64,000 nt of DNA from CAZZKE01 sp964655005. Lineage in GTDB: Bacteria; Pseudomonadota; Alphaproteobacteria; Rhodospirillales; JABHCV01. Shown here piece after piece: positions 1 to 8,813 of the stretch (its first letter is position 1; each line of letters begins with the position of its first letter). The translations under genes were made by a program, and so were the position numbers. The stretch covers positions 1 to 64,000 of the forward strand of contig CAZZKE010000004.1 in NCBI GenBank assembly GCA_964655005.1, in the 5' to 3' direction. The notes under the pieces are model-generated. The model searched no databases. It saw nothing but the letters and a program-made list of their open reading frames with translations, and was not told where the DNA came from.

Positions 1-857
1 GCCTTAAGGTCTGCGCCGTCAAGGCGCCGGGCTTCGGTGACCGCCGCAAGGCGATGCTGGAAGACATCGCGGTCCTGACTTCCGGTCAGGTAATCAGCGA
101 AGATCTCGGCATCAAGCTGGAAAGTGTCACGCTGGACATGCTGGGCACCGCCAAGAAGGTTCAGATCACCAAGGAAGAAACCACGGTCGTCGAAGGCGCC
201 GGCTCGAAGAAAGACATTCTTGCCCGGTGCAATCAGATTCGCGCCCAGATCGACGAAACGTCGTCCGATTATGATCGTGAAAAACTTCAGGAACGTCTGG
301 CCAAGCTGGCCGGCGGCGTCGCCGTTCTGCGGATCGGCGGGGCGACCGAGATCGAGGTCAAGGAACGCAAGGATCGCGTCGATGACGCCCTGCACGCCAC
401 CCGTGCGGCGGTCGAAGAAGGCGTCGTGCCCGGCGGCGGCGTCGCCCTGCTGTACGCCACCAAATGCCTGGCCAAGCTGGATGGCGACAATGGCGACCAG
501 AAAGTCGGCGTCGATATCGTTCGCCGCGCCCTGCAATCGCCGATCCGTCAGATCGCCGAAAATGCCGGCGTCGACGGCGCCGTGGTTGCCGGCAAGCTGC
601 TTGAAGGCAAGGGTGGCGCCATGGGCTTCGATGCCCAGGCCGGCACTTACACCGACATGATCAAAGCCGGCATCATCGATCCGGCCAAGGTCGTTCGCAC
701 CGCCCTGCAAGACGCGGCATCCGTCGCCGGTCTGCTGGTCACCACCGAAGCCATGGTCACCGATGCCCCGACCAAGGACGAGCCCGGCATGGGTGGCGGC
801 ACCCCCGACATGGGCGGTATGGGTGGCATGGGCGGTATGGGCGGTATGGGCTTCTAG
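1..857 (+). CDS. groEL: Chaperonin GroEL (60 kDa), C-terminal part
   Basis: Only the 3' half of the gene is present; the reading frame is already open at base 3 and the start lies outside the window. GroEL forms the double-ring ATP-driven folding chamber of the cytoplasm. The visible part begins at the apical-domain segment AVKAPGFGDRRKAML, which lies near residue 280 in E. coli GroEL, and runs through the intermediate and equatorial domains, including EEGVVPGGGVALLYA. It ends in the flexible Gly-Met tail (MGGMGGMGGMGGMGF) typical of group I chaperonins. About 284 residues are visible, as expected for a protein of about 548. A strong hairpin terminator follows the stop codon. Confidence 0.98.
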   Translation, partial: LKVCAVKAPGFGDRRKAMLEDIAVLTSGQVISEDLGIKLESVTLDMLGTAKKVQITKEETTVVEGAGSKKDILARCNQIRAQIDETSSDYDREKLQERLAKLAGGVAVLRIGGATEIEVKERKDRVDDALHATRAAVEEGVVPGGGVALLYATKCLAKLDGDNGDQKVGVDIVRRALQSPIRQIAENAGVDGAVVAGKLLEGKGGAMGFDAQAGTYTDMIKAGIIDPAKVVRTALQDAASVAGLLVTTEAMVTDAPTKDEPGMGGGTPDMGGMGGMGGMGGMGF

Positions 858-885
858 TCCGCCGTTCATCGTACCCAAGCGCTTT

Positions 886-923
886 GAAGCGGGGCCACAC
901 GAAAGTGCGGCCCCGCTTTTTAT
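886..923 (+). terminator. Rho-independent terminator after groEL
   Basis: A GC-rich stem pairs AGCGGGGCC with GGCCCCGCT. The inner arms ACAC and GTGC extend it with one G-U pair, and the loop is GAAA. Five T residues follow directly. It sits about 30 bases after the groEL stop, so it probably ends the groESL transcript. The minus-strand flippase stop lies only a few bases beyond it. Confidence 0.9.
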
Positions 924-925
924 TG

Positions 926-2206
926 TCAATGCAAAAACAGGCCCCGGCGGTAACCAAGCCAGCGCCGGGCCGCCAGGTTGACGGCGAGGCTGGCGCACAC
1001 AAAGGCGATGGCGGTGGCGACGGCGGCGCCATACAACCCGAACAGGGGGATCAGGGCCAGGTTGAGAACGACGTTAACCATCACGTTGAGTGTCATCAAC
1101 AGGCTCTGGCGACCGGGATAACCGGCCTGCAATAAAATATGATCGAGCGGAATTACGCTTGAAAAAACTACCAGCCCGCCAACCAGAATCAACAATAGCG
1201 GCCGGCTCAGCGCCACCAGGTTATCGGGAAACAACGGCCCCAGGTAAGGGAACGCCAACAGCACCCCGGCGGCGGCGGCGATAAAAATAGCCGTGCTCAT
1301 CGCCGCCACCTTGCGGCAAAAGTCGATCACCCTGTCCTTGTCACCGGCCAGCAGCAGGCGCACCAGTTCCGGATTGGCGACCGTTCGCACCACCACCGGC
1401 GCCTGAAACAGGCCCTCGACGAACAGGGCGGCAAAACTGTAAACGCCGACTTCGAAGTCGCTAAGGAAAACACTGAGCATAAGGATATCGACACGGATGT
1501 AGGATTCCGACAGGAAGCCGTTAATCATGGCTTTGCCGCCAAACCGCATATGCGCCCTGAACCACTGCCGGAAGGCGACGCCGGAACCGAAATGGGCCGG
1601 GCGCGGGCGGACAAAAAACAGCAGCAGCGGAAACAGCGCCACCTCGGCGATGGTGAAGCTTATCCCCAGCATGTACCCCGGTTGCTTCAGCCAGGCGATG
1701 ACCAGGCAACTGAGCAGGATCGCCACCACCCGCAAACCCTGCGCGATGGCGAAGGGTTTTAACCGTCTGGTTCCGCTCAGCACCCCCATCAGCACCTTGT
1801 TCAGGGCGAAGAACAACAGCCCCGGCGCCGCCAGCGCGATGCCGTCGCCGACCGCCCGGCTGTCCAGCAGCCAGGCTACAGGGTCATGCAGCAGGTAAAC
1901 GGATACGGCGACCAGCACACCCGTCACGGCCGCCAGGCTCAGGGCGGCGGCGGAAACGATGCTCACCTGACCGGGATCATGATCCAGCCCGGCCACATGT
2001 TTTTGCGCCGAATCGTGGCTGCCCATCACCGCGAATTGCGCCGTCACCACGTACAGCGCATAGATCTGGTTGAAGACGCCCAGGGTCTCGACCCCGAACC
2101 AGGCGGCGATAAAGAAATTGAGGATCACCCCGGCCGCCGCCATCAGGGCGAACGCGCCGTAGTTCCAGGCGGTGTCGGTCAGGAACTTTTTTTCGAGCCG
2201 GGCCAT
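926..2206 (-). CDS. Wzx-like polysaccharide/lipid-linked oligosaccharide flippase
   Basis: This is a 426-residue integral inner-membrane protein with about twelve hydrophobic segments separated by short charged loops. It resembles the MATE-like polysaccharide-biosynthesis (Wzx/RfbX) export family, whose members flip undecaprenyl-linked sugars across the inner membrane. The soluble N-terminus MARLEKKFLTDTAWNYGAFA leading into the first helix is typical of the family, and length is normal. The gene starts eight bases after the stop of the amidotransferase gene, so the two are very likely co-transcribed and may serve the same surface glycan. Family membership is clear; the substrate cannot be read from sequence. 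Confidence 0.8.
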   Translation of the reverse strand: MARLEKKFLTDTAWNYGAFALMAAAGVILNFFIAAWFGVETLGVFNQIYALYVVTAQFAVMGSHDSAQKHVAGLDHDPGQVSIVSAAALSLAAVTGVLVAVSVYLLHDPVAWLLDSRAVGDGIALAAPGLLFFALNKVLMGVLSGTRRLKPFAIAQGLRVVAILLSCLVIAWLKQPGYMLGISFTIAEVALFPLLLFFVRPRPAHFGSGVAFRQWFRAHMRFGGKAMINGFLSESYIRVDILMLSVFLSDFEVGVYSFAALFVEGLFQAPVVVRTVANPELVRLLLAGDKDRVIDFCRKVAAMSTAIFIAAAAGVLLAFPYLGPLFPDNLVALSRPLLLILVGGLVVFSSVIPLDHILLQAGYPGRQSLLMTLNVMVNVVLNLALIPLFGLYGAAVATAIAFVCASLAVNLAARRWLGYRRGLFLH

Positions 2207-2214
2207 GACCGCGC

Positions 2215-4137
2215 TTAATAAAGTTTATCGATGGAATTGATCCGGGTCAGCACCTCTTCCAGATTAAACCCCGTGTGCCTGGCGAAATCGTATAACACAT
2301 CCATCTTCGGTTCGTTGTCCTTCGCCACCAGCGCCAGCGCCCGGTCGCGGTCGATCAGGCCTTCCCTGATCTGCGCCGAACGGAAGGTATCGTATTCGGA
2401 AAAACCGGCGACGGCGTGATAGATATAATTGATGAACGAGGTATAACCGTCGCCGATGCGCCAGGTGTTTTCGCTGTCCGCCGCCGTTTCCCAGCCGTAC
2501 TCGCCAATCAGGGTGCTGTTTATCTGCTCTTCATTCCACGGCAGGTAATGATAAAGGTATGTGAAATCATCCTTCGCGATAAAGGTCGAAAAATAGGCCC
2601 ACATGGTATCGATGAACGATTCGTTGAAGTAGCGCGGGTTTAGCAGATACTGGGCGCCATACCAGGCGAACAGGCCGACCTTGTTGTATAACGACATGCC
2701 GAACAGGCGCTGGCCATGGGCGCTTTCGCGGATGCCGGCGAAGCCGCCCTTGAAGTCGGTTCTTTCCAGTTCGTTACCGGCGCAGAACAGCACCAGATCG
2801 ATGCCGGTCTCTTTCCGCAACTGGCGCAGGTAATGGTAAAACATCTTGTCGCCGGCCATGAACAGGGGAATCATCCCCAGCCGGGGGCGGGCCAGCCAGG
2901 CCTGGATGTTTTTGCGGATATAACGCCGCTTGGCCGGAATATCGGCGGCCCGCAAAATATGTTCGACCCCCAGTTCGCCGCACATGCGGGCCGAATTGCG
3001 CCGGGCGATGTCGGTCACCATGCCCCAGTCGTAGGTGAAGGCGACCGGGTTCATGGCCAGTTCCTTCTTGATAAGGTGCAGGCCGTATGAACTGTCGCGA
3101 CCGCCGCTGATGGCGACGATACAATCCTGTCGGCCATCGGTGCGGCGGTGTTTTACGAGTATTTCTTCCAGCGCGTCCCGTCCCGCCGGGCGCTGTGGCG
3201 TGTGGTCACGGCAATTGTTGCAGACACCGTCGTCATCGAATTCGATAAATGGATAGGTGGCCGGCAGGATACATCTGGTGCAGCGTTTCAATTCGCCCAG
3301 ATGATCGCTGCGATCGGCAAACCTGAGCACGGTTGCCGCCGAAACCCCGACCTTTGTCACGACCGTCCGGTCGAAATCGAATGATTGCGACGCGGCATCG
3401 TCGAACGGGATAATCATGCCGCTTGACGGCGGCAGTTGCTCGACCATGGCCTTCCCGGACCCGCCCGCAAGCGGCCCCCTGGCGAGCATCGATTCCAGAA
3501 TATGGCGTTCCGACGCGAAGACGAAAATACCGGCCTCTCGCAGCGCCATGGTATAGATCGAGCCGTTGTTGGTAGCCAGCGCCATGACCCGGGCGTCGTT
3601 GCGGAAAAACCCCAGCGAGGCGGTGCCGGAAAATTCGGCGAAAGCCCGGGCGATGGCCGCGGCCAGATCGCCCGATTTTTCGGTGTAGTGATCGATCAGC
3701 CGGAAGGCCACTTCGGAATCCGTTTCCAGGGTACGAACCATGTCGCCGTGGTCCCGCCAGATTTCCTCATCGTTGGTGATAAGGCCGTTATGGACACCGA
3801 CGCAGTGGGTCGAGATCACCGGCTGATTGTTGCCAATAACGGTTTCCGTGCCGTTGAAAACCAGCCGGCAATGGCCGATGGCGGCGTGCGCCTGGCCGGT
3901 TCGGTAGGCGGTTTCGCTGGCCCGGAAGAAGGATTTAAAATCCGGAGACCGCAGCATGGCGGTAGGCGCCATGGGCCGCTTGAATACCGTAGCCTGGTCA
4001 CCGGCGGCAATAACCAGGCCGCCGGCCTCGCGGCCTCGGGGCTCCGACAGCTTGAACAGCTGCAAGATAGCCCGATGAAAGGTTGCGCCATCGCAGGCGG
4101 CGCCTTCTTTGGCGATAATTCCGAATATTCCGCACAT
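2215..4137 (-). CDS. Fusion: class II glutamine amidotransferase plus N-acetyl sugar amidotransferase-like PP-loop enzyme
   Basis: This 640-residue protein joins two activities usually on separate chains. Residues 1 to about 270 are a class II (Ntn-type) glutaminase beginning MCGIFGI, so processing would expose catalytic Cys2. Around residues 285-312 is the CTRCILP ... GVCNNC cysteine pattern of WbpG/PseA-type N-acetyl sugar amidotransferases. It is followed near residue 342 by the ATP PP-loop SGGRDSS. WbpG-type enzymes add an amidino nitrogen to sugars of O-antigen or pseudaminic/legionaminic acid, using ammonia from a separate HisH-like partner. Here the ammonia source seems to be fused. 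The downstream flippase supports a surface-glycan role. Asparagine-synthetase-like activity is a less likely alternative. Confidence 0.75.
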   Translation of the reverse strand: MCGIFGIIAKEGAACDGATFHRAILQLFKLSEPRGREAGGLVIAAGDQATVFKRPMAPTAMLRSPDFKSFFRASETAYRTGQAHAAIGHCRLVFNGTETVIGNNQPVISTHCVGVHNGLITNDEEIWRDHGDMVRTLETDSEVAFRLIDHYTEKSGDLAAAIARAFAEFSGTASLGFFRNDARVMALATNNGSIYTMALREAGIFVFASERHILESMLARGPLAGGSGKAMVEQLPPSSGMIIPFDDAASQSFDFDRTVVTKVGVSAATVLRFADRSDHLGELKRCTRCILPATYPFIEFDDDGVCNNCRDHTPQRPAGRDALEEILVKHRRTDGRQDCIVAISGGRDSSYGLHLIKKELAMNPVAFTYDWGMVTDIARRNSARMCGELGVEHILRAADIPAKRRYIRKNIQAWLARPRLGMIPLFMAGDKMFYHYLRQLRKETGIDLVLFCAGNELERTDFKGGFAGIRESAHGQRLFGMSLYNKVGLFAWYGAQYLLNPRYFNESFIDTMWAYFSTFIAKDDFTYLYHYLPWNEEQINSTLIGEYGWETAADSENTWRIGDGYTSFINYIYHAVAGFSEYDTFRSAQIREGLIDRDRALALVAKDNEPKMDVLYDFARHTGFNLEEVLTRINSIDKLY

Positions 4138-4201
4138 CGTTATACTTCGGGTCCTGGTGCCATAATCGTCGAATCTGCCGCGGCCTGTATGGATCGCTCC
4201 G

Positions 4202-5098
4202 TCATTTCCCGGAAGCCTCTTTCATGCGGTCGATCAAATGCGGCACCGTGCTGCCGCCCAGTCCGGCATTCACCGCATCATCGTAAACGCCGTGCAGCGC
4301 CCGCGCACTTTGGCGCGGCGCCTTCAGCCCGGATGCGTAATCGACATAATAGCGTAAATCCTTCTCGCCGTTGGCCAGGGAAAATTGAAAACTGCCGTCA
4401 TCGCCGTCATTGATATATGGAAGCAAACGGCGGAAAACGATGCTGTCGCCGCCGCCGGTCATCATCACCTCGCAGAATGTAGCCATATCGACGCCGCCTT
4501 TTTCGGCACAGGTGACGGCTTCGGCGACCAGGGCGGCATTGCCCAGCGACAGAAAATTGTGGATCAGTTTCAGCTTATGCCCGGCTCCGACCGCGCCGCA
4601 GCGATAGATATTTTCGGCGTAGGCTCGAAGCATCGGCATCACTTTTTCAATACTTTCATCATCGCCGCCGACCATTACGTTCAGGCGGCCTTCCTCGGCC
4701 TCCTTCGCCGTCCGGGTCATCGGCGCATCGACCATTCGCGCCCCGGCGGCGGCGATTTTTCCGGCCAGCGCAATGGTGCTTTCGGGTTTGGCGGTGGAAC
4801 AATCGACGACAATCGCCCCGACCTTTATGGCGGCCAGCACGCCATCGGGCGACAGCATGACATCTTCCACTTCCGGCGATCCCGATACGCAGATAAACAC
4901 CACATCGGCTTGCCCCACCAGCGCCCGGACGCCGGTTGCGGTCCGCAGGCCCAACCCCGTCAGGTCGTCCAGCGGGCGATTGCCGGGATGCTCCAGTGCC
5001 GTGACCCGAAAACCCTTCCGGAGCAGATTGCCGACAATGCCGTGGCCCATCAGGCCGACCCCGATGAAGGCGATGGCCGGTGCGGAACTGTCAGTCAT
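4202..5098 (-). CDS. NAD(P)-dependent beta-hydroxyacid dehydrogenase (3-hydroxyisobutyrate dehydrogenase family)
   Basis: A 298-residue soluble oxidoreductase. The N-terminal Rossmann fold shows the dinucleotide motif GVGLMG at residues 13-18. The all-helical C-terminal domain carries the family catalytic pattern GxGxxxKxxxN, with Lys177 and Asn181. The family oxidises 3-hydroxy acids such as 3-hydroxyisobutyrate, tartronate semialdehyde or 4-hydroxybutyrate-type substrates. The usual substrate-binding signature DAPVSGG reads DAPMTRT here (residues 125-131), so the substrate may be non-standard. It lies 64 bases upstream of the amidotransferase gene on the same strand and diverges from the AEC carrier gene across 52 bases. 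Confidence 0.8.
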   Translation of the reverse strand: MTDSSAPAIAFIGVGLMGHGIVGNLLRKGFRVTALEHPGNRPLDDLTGLGLRTATGVRALVGQADVVFICVSGSPEVEDVMLSPDGVLAAIKVGAIVVDCSTAKPESTIALAGKIAAAGARMVDAPMTRTAKEAEEGRLNVMVGGDDESIEKVMPMLRAYAENIYRCGAVGAGHKLKLIHNFLSLGNAALVAEAVTCAEKGGVDMATFCEVMMTGGGDSIVFRRLLPYINDGDDGSFQFSLANGEKDLRYYVDYASGLKAPRQSARALHGVYDDAVNAGLGGSTVPHLIDRMKEASGK

Positions 5099-5150
5099 GC
5101 GGTCTGGTCCTTTGTTTCAATGGCGACGCCTTTTCTTATAGGATGGCGCC

Positions 5151-6098
5151 ATGCAAGCCGTCATCAATATTGTTTTCCCCGTCTTCGCTATTATCCTGAC
5201 CGGTTATCTTTCCGGTCGATTCCGGGTGCTGGGCGAAGAAAGCAGCCAGGCCCTGAACCGGTTCGTATTTTATGTCGCCATGCCGGCGCTGCTTTTTCAC
5301 GCCATGGCGCGGCTGGCGCCGGCGGAAATTTTTCACCTGCCCTTCATGCTGACTTACGGCGGCGGCCAAATTATTATCTTCGCCGCCACCTTCCTGGCGG
5401 CCCGCCTGATATTCCGCCAGAATTTGACCGACGGGACCATGCGCAGCCTGGCCAGCGCCTATTGCAACATAGGCTACATAGGCCTGCCCATGGTCATCGT
5501 CGCCTTCGGCCCCGACTGGACGCCGGCCGCCGTAGTCGCCACGGTGATCAATATTTCCGTTTTACTGGTCGGCACCATAACCATTCTGGAAATCACCCAG
5601 AATCGCCGCAGCAGTTCCCTGAAAATAGCCCTGGACGTCGCCCGCGGCGTGTTCAAGAATCCACAGTTCCTGGCCCCGGCCATGGGTATTGCATGGTCCT
5701 TTACCGGCCTCGACCTGCCCGCCCCGGTCGCCACCTTTACCTCTGTCCTGGGCGCCGCCGCCGGGCCGTGCGCGCTGTTCGCGCTGGGCCTGTTCCTGGT
5801 CGGCAAGCCGCTGCATCAGGACCTGCGGGAAATCTCGTGGATTCTTGTCGCCAAACTGCTGGCGCAGCCGCTGATCACCTGGGGCCTGGCCCTGTGGCTA
5901 CTCGCCGACGAACCCATGTGGCTGACCCTGGCGGTGCTGTTGTCGGCCATGCCGACCGGCACCACGGTATTCGTGTTCGCCAGCAAATACGATGTTTACG
6001 TGCGTCAGGCGTCCGCCGCCGTGATGATTTCGACGGCGATATCGGTGCTTACCCTGTCGGCCCTGTTCGTGATCTGGTCGGATCGGATTTTATTCTAG
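5151..6098 (+). CDS. AEC-family (auxin efflux carrier-like) permease
   Basis: A 315-residue inner-membrane protein with about ten predicted helices in two inverted bundles, starting MQAVINIVFPVFAIILTGYLSG. This opening and the GYIGLPMV segment are characteristic of AEC transporters, which move small organic anions such as malate or malonate. Length matches the family. It diverges from the dehydrogenase gene, so a metabolic link with that enzyme is possible but unproven. The substrate is not determinable from sequence. Confidence 0.85.
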   Translation: MQAVINIVFPVFAIILTGYLSGRFRVLGEESSQALNRFVFYVAMPALLFHAMARLAPAEIFHLPFMLTYGGGQIIIFAATFLAARLIFRQNLTDGTMRSLASAYCNIGYIGLPMVIVAFGPDWTPAAVVATVINISVLLVGTITILEITQNRRSSSLKIALDVARGVFKNPQFLAPAMGIAWSFTGLDLPAPVATFTSVLGAAAGPCALFALGLFLVGKPLHQDLREISWILVAKLLAQPLITWGLALWLLADEPMWLTLAVLLSAMPTGTTVFVFASKYDVYVRQASAAVMISTAISVLTLSALFVIWSDRILF

Positions 6099-6275
6099 GA
6101 TATTTATCGTACCGTTCCGCATTACAAATGGGACTTCGCGATACGGCAGCCTCGTATGATCTATGTCATTGACGCTCGGGTGAAGCGTCGCTGTAATGGC
6201 ATACGGGCGGCAACGAAATAGTTGTCTCGTATGTTTACAGGCGCCGCCGGCGCATCCCGATAGCAGGAGAAGCAA
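6099..6275. other. Intergenic region with small inverted repeat
   Basis: This 177-base spacer precedes the universal stress protein gene. It contains a 6-bp inverted repeat, GACGCT (6171-6176) and AGCGTC (6184-6189), with no T-run after it. It is probably leader or regulatory DNA. No convincing core promoter was identified. Confidence 0.35.
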
Positions 6276-6704
6276 ATGAACAAAAAAGTACTGGTTGCGG
6301 TGGATATCGCCAGAAGTGGCGGTAACGATATTTGCATGAAGACCGCGCAGGACATTGCCGGAACGATGGATGGCGATCTTGTCATGATGTATGTGGTCGA
6401 GCCGATATCCGGTTATATTTCGCTTGAAATTCCTGACGGCCTGCCGGAAAAACGAAAATCCGAAGCGGTGGAAGAACTGCGCGAACTGGCGGCGCAGTAT
6501 GGTTGTTCCGAGGTGGTTGTCCGCGAGGGAGCGCCGGCGACCGAAATCCTTGAGCAGGCATCGGAGATCAATGCGGACCTTATCGTGCTGCACTCTCACG
6601 ATCCCGGACTGTCGAATTATTTCCTGGGCTCGGTCGCCAGCCGGGTGGTTCGTCATGCCCACTGTTCGGTGCACGTCGTGCGCCACCCGGATATCAAAAC
6701 CTAA
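6276..6704 (+). CDS. Universal stress protein, UspA family
   Basis: A 142-residue cytoplasmic protein with the UspA alpha/beta fold. It starts with the strand KKVLVAVDIA and ends with the family's C-terminal signature GSVASRVVRHAHCSVHVVR. ATP-binding Usp proteins carry GxxG(x9)G(S/T). Here the first part is altered (HDPGLSNYFLGS), so nucleotide binding is uncertain. A purine-rich ribosome-binding site (AGGAG) lies 7-8 bases before the ATG. Such proteins support survival during starvation, oxygen or membrane stress. The gene appears monocistronic. Confidence 0.88.
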   Translation: MNKKVLVAVDIARSGGNDICMKTAQDIAGTMDGDLVMMYVVEPISGYISLEIPDGLPEKRKSEAVEELRELAAQYGCSEVVVREGAPATEILEQASEINADLIVLHSHDPGLSNYFLGSVASRVVRHAHCSVHVVRHPDIKT

Positions 6705-6722
6705 AGCATTCGGTTCGCCCTG

Positions 6723-6754
6723 AAACCGGACGCCGGTGGTTCGGTCGGTTTTGT
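6723..6754 (+). terminator. Possible weak terminator between convergent genes
   Basis: AAACCG (6723-6728) and CGGTTT (6746-6751) form a 6-bp stem, followed by TGTTGTTG rather than a clean T-run. Its position between the convergent usp and gntR genes fits a terminator, but the structure is weak. Confidence 0.35.
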
Positions 6755-6779
6755 TGTTGATCTGGTCGGAATTTATAAT

Positions 6780-7466
6780 CTACTTGGTTTCAGATTGCAG
6801 ATGCTTCACCACCCACCGCATGTGCTTGCGGTAGTGGCGCTCGGCCGCATCACCATCGGCTTCCAGAACGGCCTTCCCCAGTTTTTCGAACGCTGATATA
6901 TGACGCCGCCAATGATGACCGGGAAAAGTCAACATTATATGTCTGTGAAAATAACTAAAATGGGCGCGGGTAATGATGTCCCTAATATAATTGTTGCCCG
7001 ACATCTCGGTAAGCGCCGTATGAAATTCGGTAACGGCTGTAAAAAATTCCAGCGGTACCCGATTTTTTTCCGTCTTGACGATGTTCTTCAGAAGCTTTTC
7101 GGCGCGCTCCTTGTTCCCATTCTCATGGATGTGTTTAGCGCCCAACCGGACATTTACGCCGCCGACAGCCGACCATACTTCGGTAAATGCGATGAGATCT
7201 CGCCGCGTCATATTACGGACTTTGGCGCTTCGGTTCTGCACCAGTTCCATCACACCCTCACCCACCAGAATATGGATGGCCTCCCTAACTGGCGCCTTGC
7301 TTAAACCGAGTTCATCCATAATGTCTTGGGCGATGATGTGCTGCCCCGGGATCAGGTAGCCCTCGCGTATCCTGGACAAAATGGTATCGACGACGGTTTG
7401 AACAGCGGATGTTTTGCTTCCCGCCACCGCACTGCCGGATTCATGTTTACGGTTAGATGATACCAT
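6780..7466 (-). CDS. GntR-family transcriptional regulator (FCD-type C-terminus)
   Basis: A 228-residue DNA-binding protein. Residues of about 20-90 form the winged helix-turn-helix typical of GntR proteins (IMDELGLSKAPVREAIHIL, then EGVMELVQ). The remaining helical C-terminus is of FCD type and would bind a small carboxylate or acyl effector. These regulators usually repress neighbouring catabolic and uptake genes until the substrate appears. The position beside a CoA-transferase and a divergent TRAP transporter makes it the likely local regulator. The tandem repeats at 8814-8845 are a candidate operator. Confidence 0.88.
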   Translation of the reverse strand: MVSSNRKHESGSAVAGSKTSAVQTVVDTILSRIREGYLIPGQHIIAQDIMDELGLSKAPVREAIHILVGEGVMELVQNRSAKVRNMTRRDLIAFTEVWSAVGGVNVRLGAKHIHENGNKERAEKLLKNIVKTEKNRVPLEFFTAVTEFHTALTEMSGNNYIRDIITRAHFSYFHRHIMLTFPGHHWRRHISAFEKLGKAVLEADGDAAERHYRKHMRWVVKHLQSETK

Positions 7467-7521
7467 TGACTCTCATTTTCATACGCGAACCGATGCCTTG
7501 CAAAAAAAAGCTGGGGCCGTG

Positions 7522-8763
7522 TCAATTTGCGGTGACCTCACGCAAATCGCATCCGGCACCAGGAGGACCGGCCACGATTCCTTTCTCGAGCAGCGCCCGG
7601 CAGTCGCGTTCAGAGTATCCCGCTTCCCGCAGGATTCGTACGCTGTGTTCACCATATCTGGGCGCGAGTGAAAAATCCATTGGCGCACCTTCCAAATCAA
7701 CGGCCATGGGCTGCATTCTAACCTGCCTACCGTCCGGTAGCGCGGTTTTAGTCATCCGCCGGCTGATTGCATCCAGCACCTGAACGTCCTCGACGCTATT
7801 AATCCGAGTGTGTGGAATTTGAGCCCGCTTCAATACTGCCGCAGTTTCCGACCCGGTATGAGCCGATGTAATTGCACCGATTTCACTATAGATAAGTTCC
7901 CGTTCGCTATAGCGGAAACTGGCCAACTCGCGCCTTTCATCACGGCCTACAGACCGGAACATAGAGGTATCCGTGAGGCGCCTCCATTGCGCATTGGATC
8001 CGATGGCTATGTACATGTATCCACGACTGGTCGGATAGATATTGGTTGGAATATATTTCCGGTGGGCATTGCCCCAGCGAGTTATTTCCTCGGGTCCGCA
8101 GTCCATGTCTATTAACGGTAGCGTCGTTATCAACCATGATGCCGCCGCCTGTAGCATCGATACATCAATGCGTTTTCCTTCGCCGGTTTCTAGGCGTTCT
8201 GCGATTGCCATAATTACATTTGCGTAAACTTCGTCACCAGCCTTCAGGTCGATCAGGGGAATGCCAGATAATGTCGGCGGGCCATCCTTCTGGCCCGTCA
8301 ATTCCATGTACCCGGCCATCGCCTGAATCATGGGATCGTAGCCGGGAATATCCGGATGATCAGGACCCATTGCCGAAATACCGGCCCAAATAATGTCCGG
8401 TTTAATATCGGACAACGTTTTGTAATCGATGCCGAGTTTTTCATAGCGGCTTGGGATCGTGTTACAACAAAATACGTCGATTTCCAGTTCCCGCACCATG
8501 CGATGCAGCGCCGCGCGGCCCTCGGAGGTTTTCAAGTTGAGGGCAATGGCTTCCTTGCCGACGTTGGGGGCGATGTAATAGGCGTGGCGATCGACCTCGG
8601 CGATATCCTTCCCGACGTAGCGATTAGGGTCACCGGGCTCAAGGCCGCCGCTTATAGGCGTAGCCTCAAGCCTGATAACGCGCCAGCCGAGATGAACAAA
8701 ACGCAACGTCGCATACGTCATCGAGAGCGCCTGCTCAAGCGACAAAACGGTTCTTTGTTTCAC
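7522..8763 (-). CDS. CaiB/BaiF (class III) CoA-transferase
   Basis: A 413-residue enzyme with the class III CoA-transferase layout: an N-terminal VLSLEQALSMTYATLRFVHL segment, then NVGKEAIALNLKTSEGRAAL, then the region around PLIDLKAGDEVYAN, whose Asp is the likely acyl-carrying nucleophile. It ends with the usual RYGEHSVRILREAGYSE-like tail. Such enzymes move CoA from an acyl-CoA donor to a free carboxylic acid. The start is a GTG; the N-terminus agrees with family members and no ATG lies in frame just upstream. Its neighbours suggest it activates the acid imported by the TRAP system. The substrate is unknown. Confidence 0.85.
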   Translation of the reverse strand: MKQRTVLSLEQALSMTYATLRFVHLGWRVIRLEATPISGGLEPGDPNRYVGKDIAEVDRHAYYIAPNVGKEAIALNLKTSEGRAALHRMVRELEIDVFCCNTIPSRYEKLGIDYKTLSDIKPDIIWAGISAMGPDHPDIPGYDPMIQAMAGYMELTGQKDGPPTLSGIPLIDLKAGDEVYANVIMAIAERLETGEGKRIDVSMLQAAASWLITTLPLIDMDCGPEEITRWGNAHRKYIPTNIYPTSRGYMYIAIGSNAQWRRLTDTSMFRSVGRDERRELASFRYSERELIYSEIGAITSAHTGSETAAVLKRAQIPHTRINSVEDVQVLDAISRRMTKTALPDGRQVRMQPMAVDLEGAPMDFSLAPRYGEHSVRILREAGYSERDCRALLEKGIVAGPPGAGCDLREVTAN

Positions 8764-8784
8764 GACGGTCTACTCCACCCCATA

Positions 8785-8813
8785 TTGACTCCAAATATTA
8801 CCGACATTATAAT
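8785..8813 (+). promoter_or_regulatory. Sigma-70-type promoter for the TRAP operon
   Basis: TTGACT (8785-8790) and TATAAT (8808-8813) are separated by exactly 17 bases, a near-consensus housekeeping promoter on the plus strand. It lies about 180 bases before dctP, with transcription predicted to start near 8820. Confidence 0.75.

Noticed and set aside
799..855. Short GGTATGGGC-type tandem repeat at the end of groEL
   Set aside because: It encodes the normal GGM tail of the chaperonin and is not a separate repeat element.
4385..6172. 595-codon open frame on the plus strand
   Set aside because: It mirrors the dehydrogenase gene and runs through the AEC gene in another frame. The composition (His/Arg/Pro/Gly-rich) is typical of a shadow frame.
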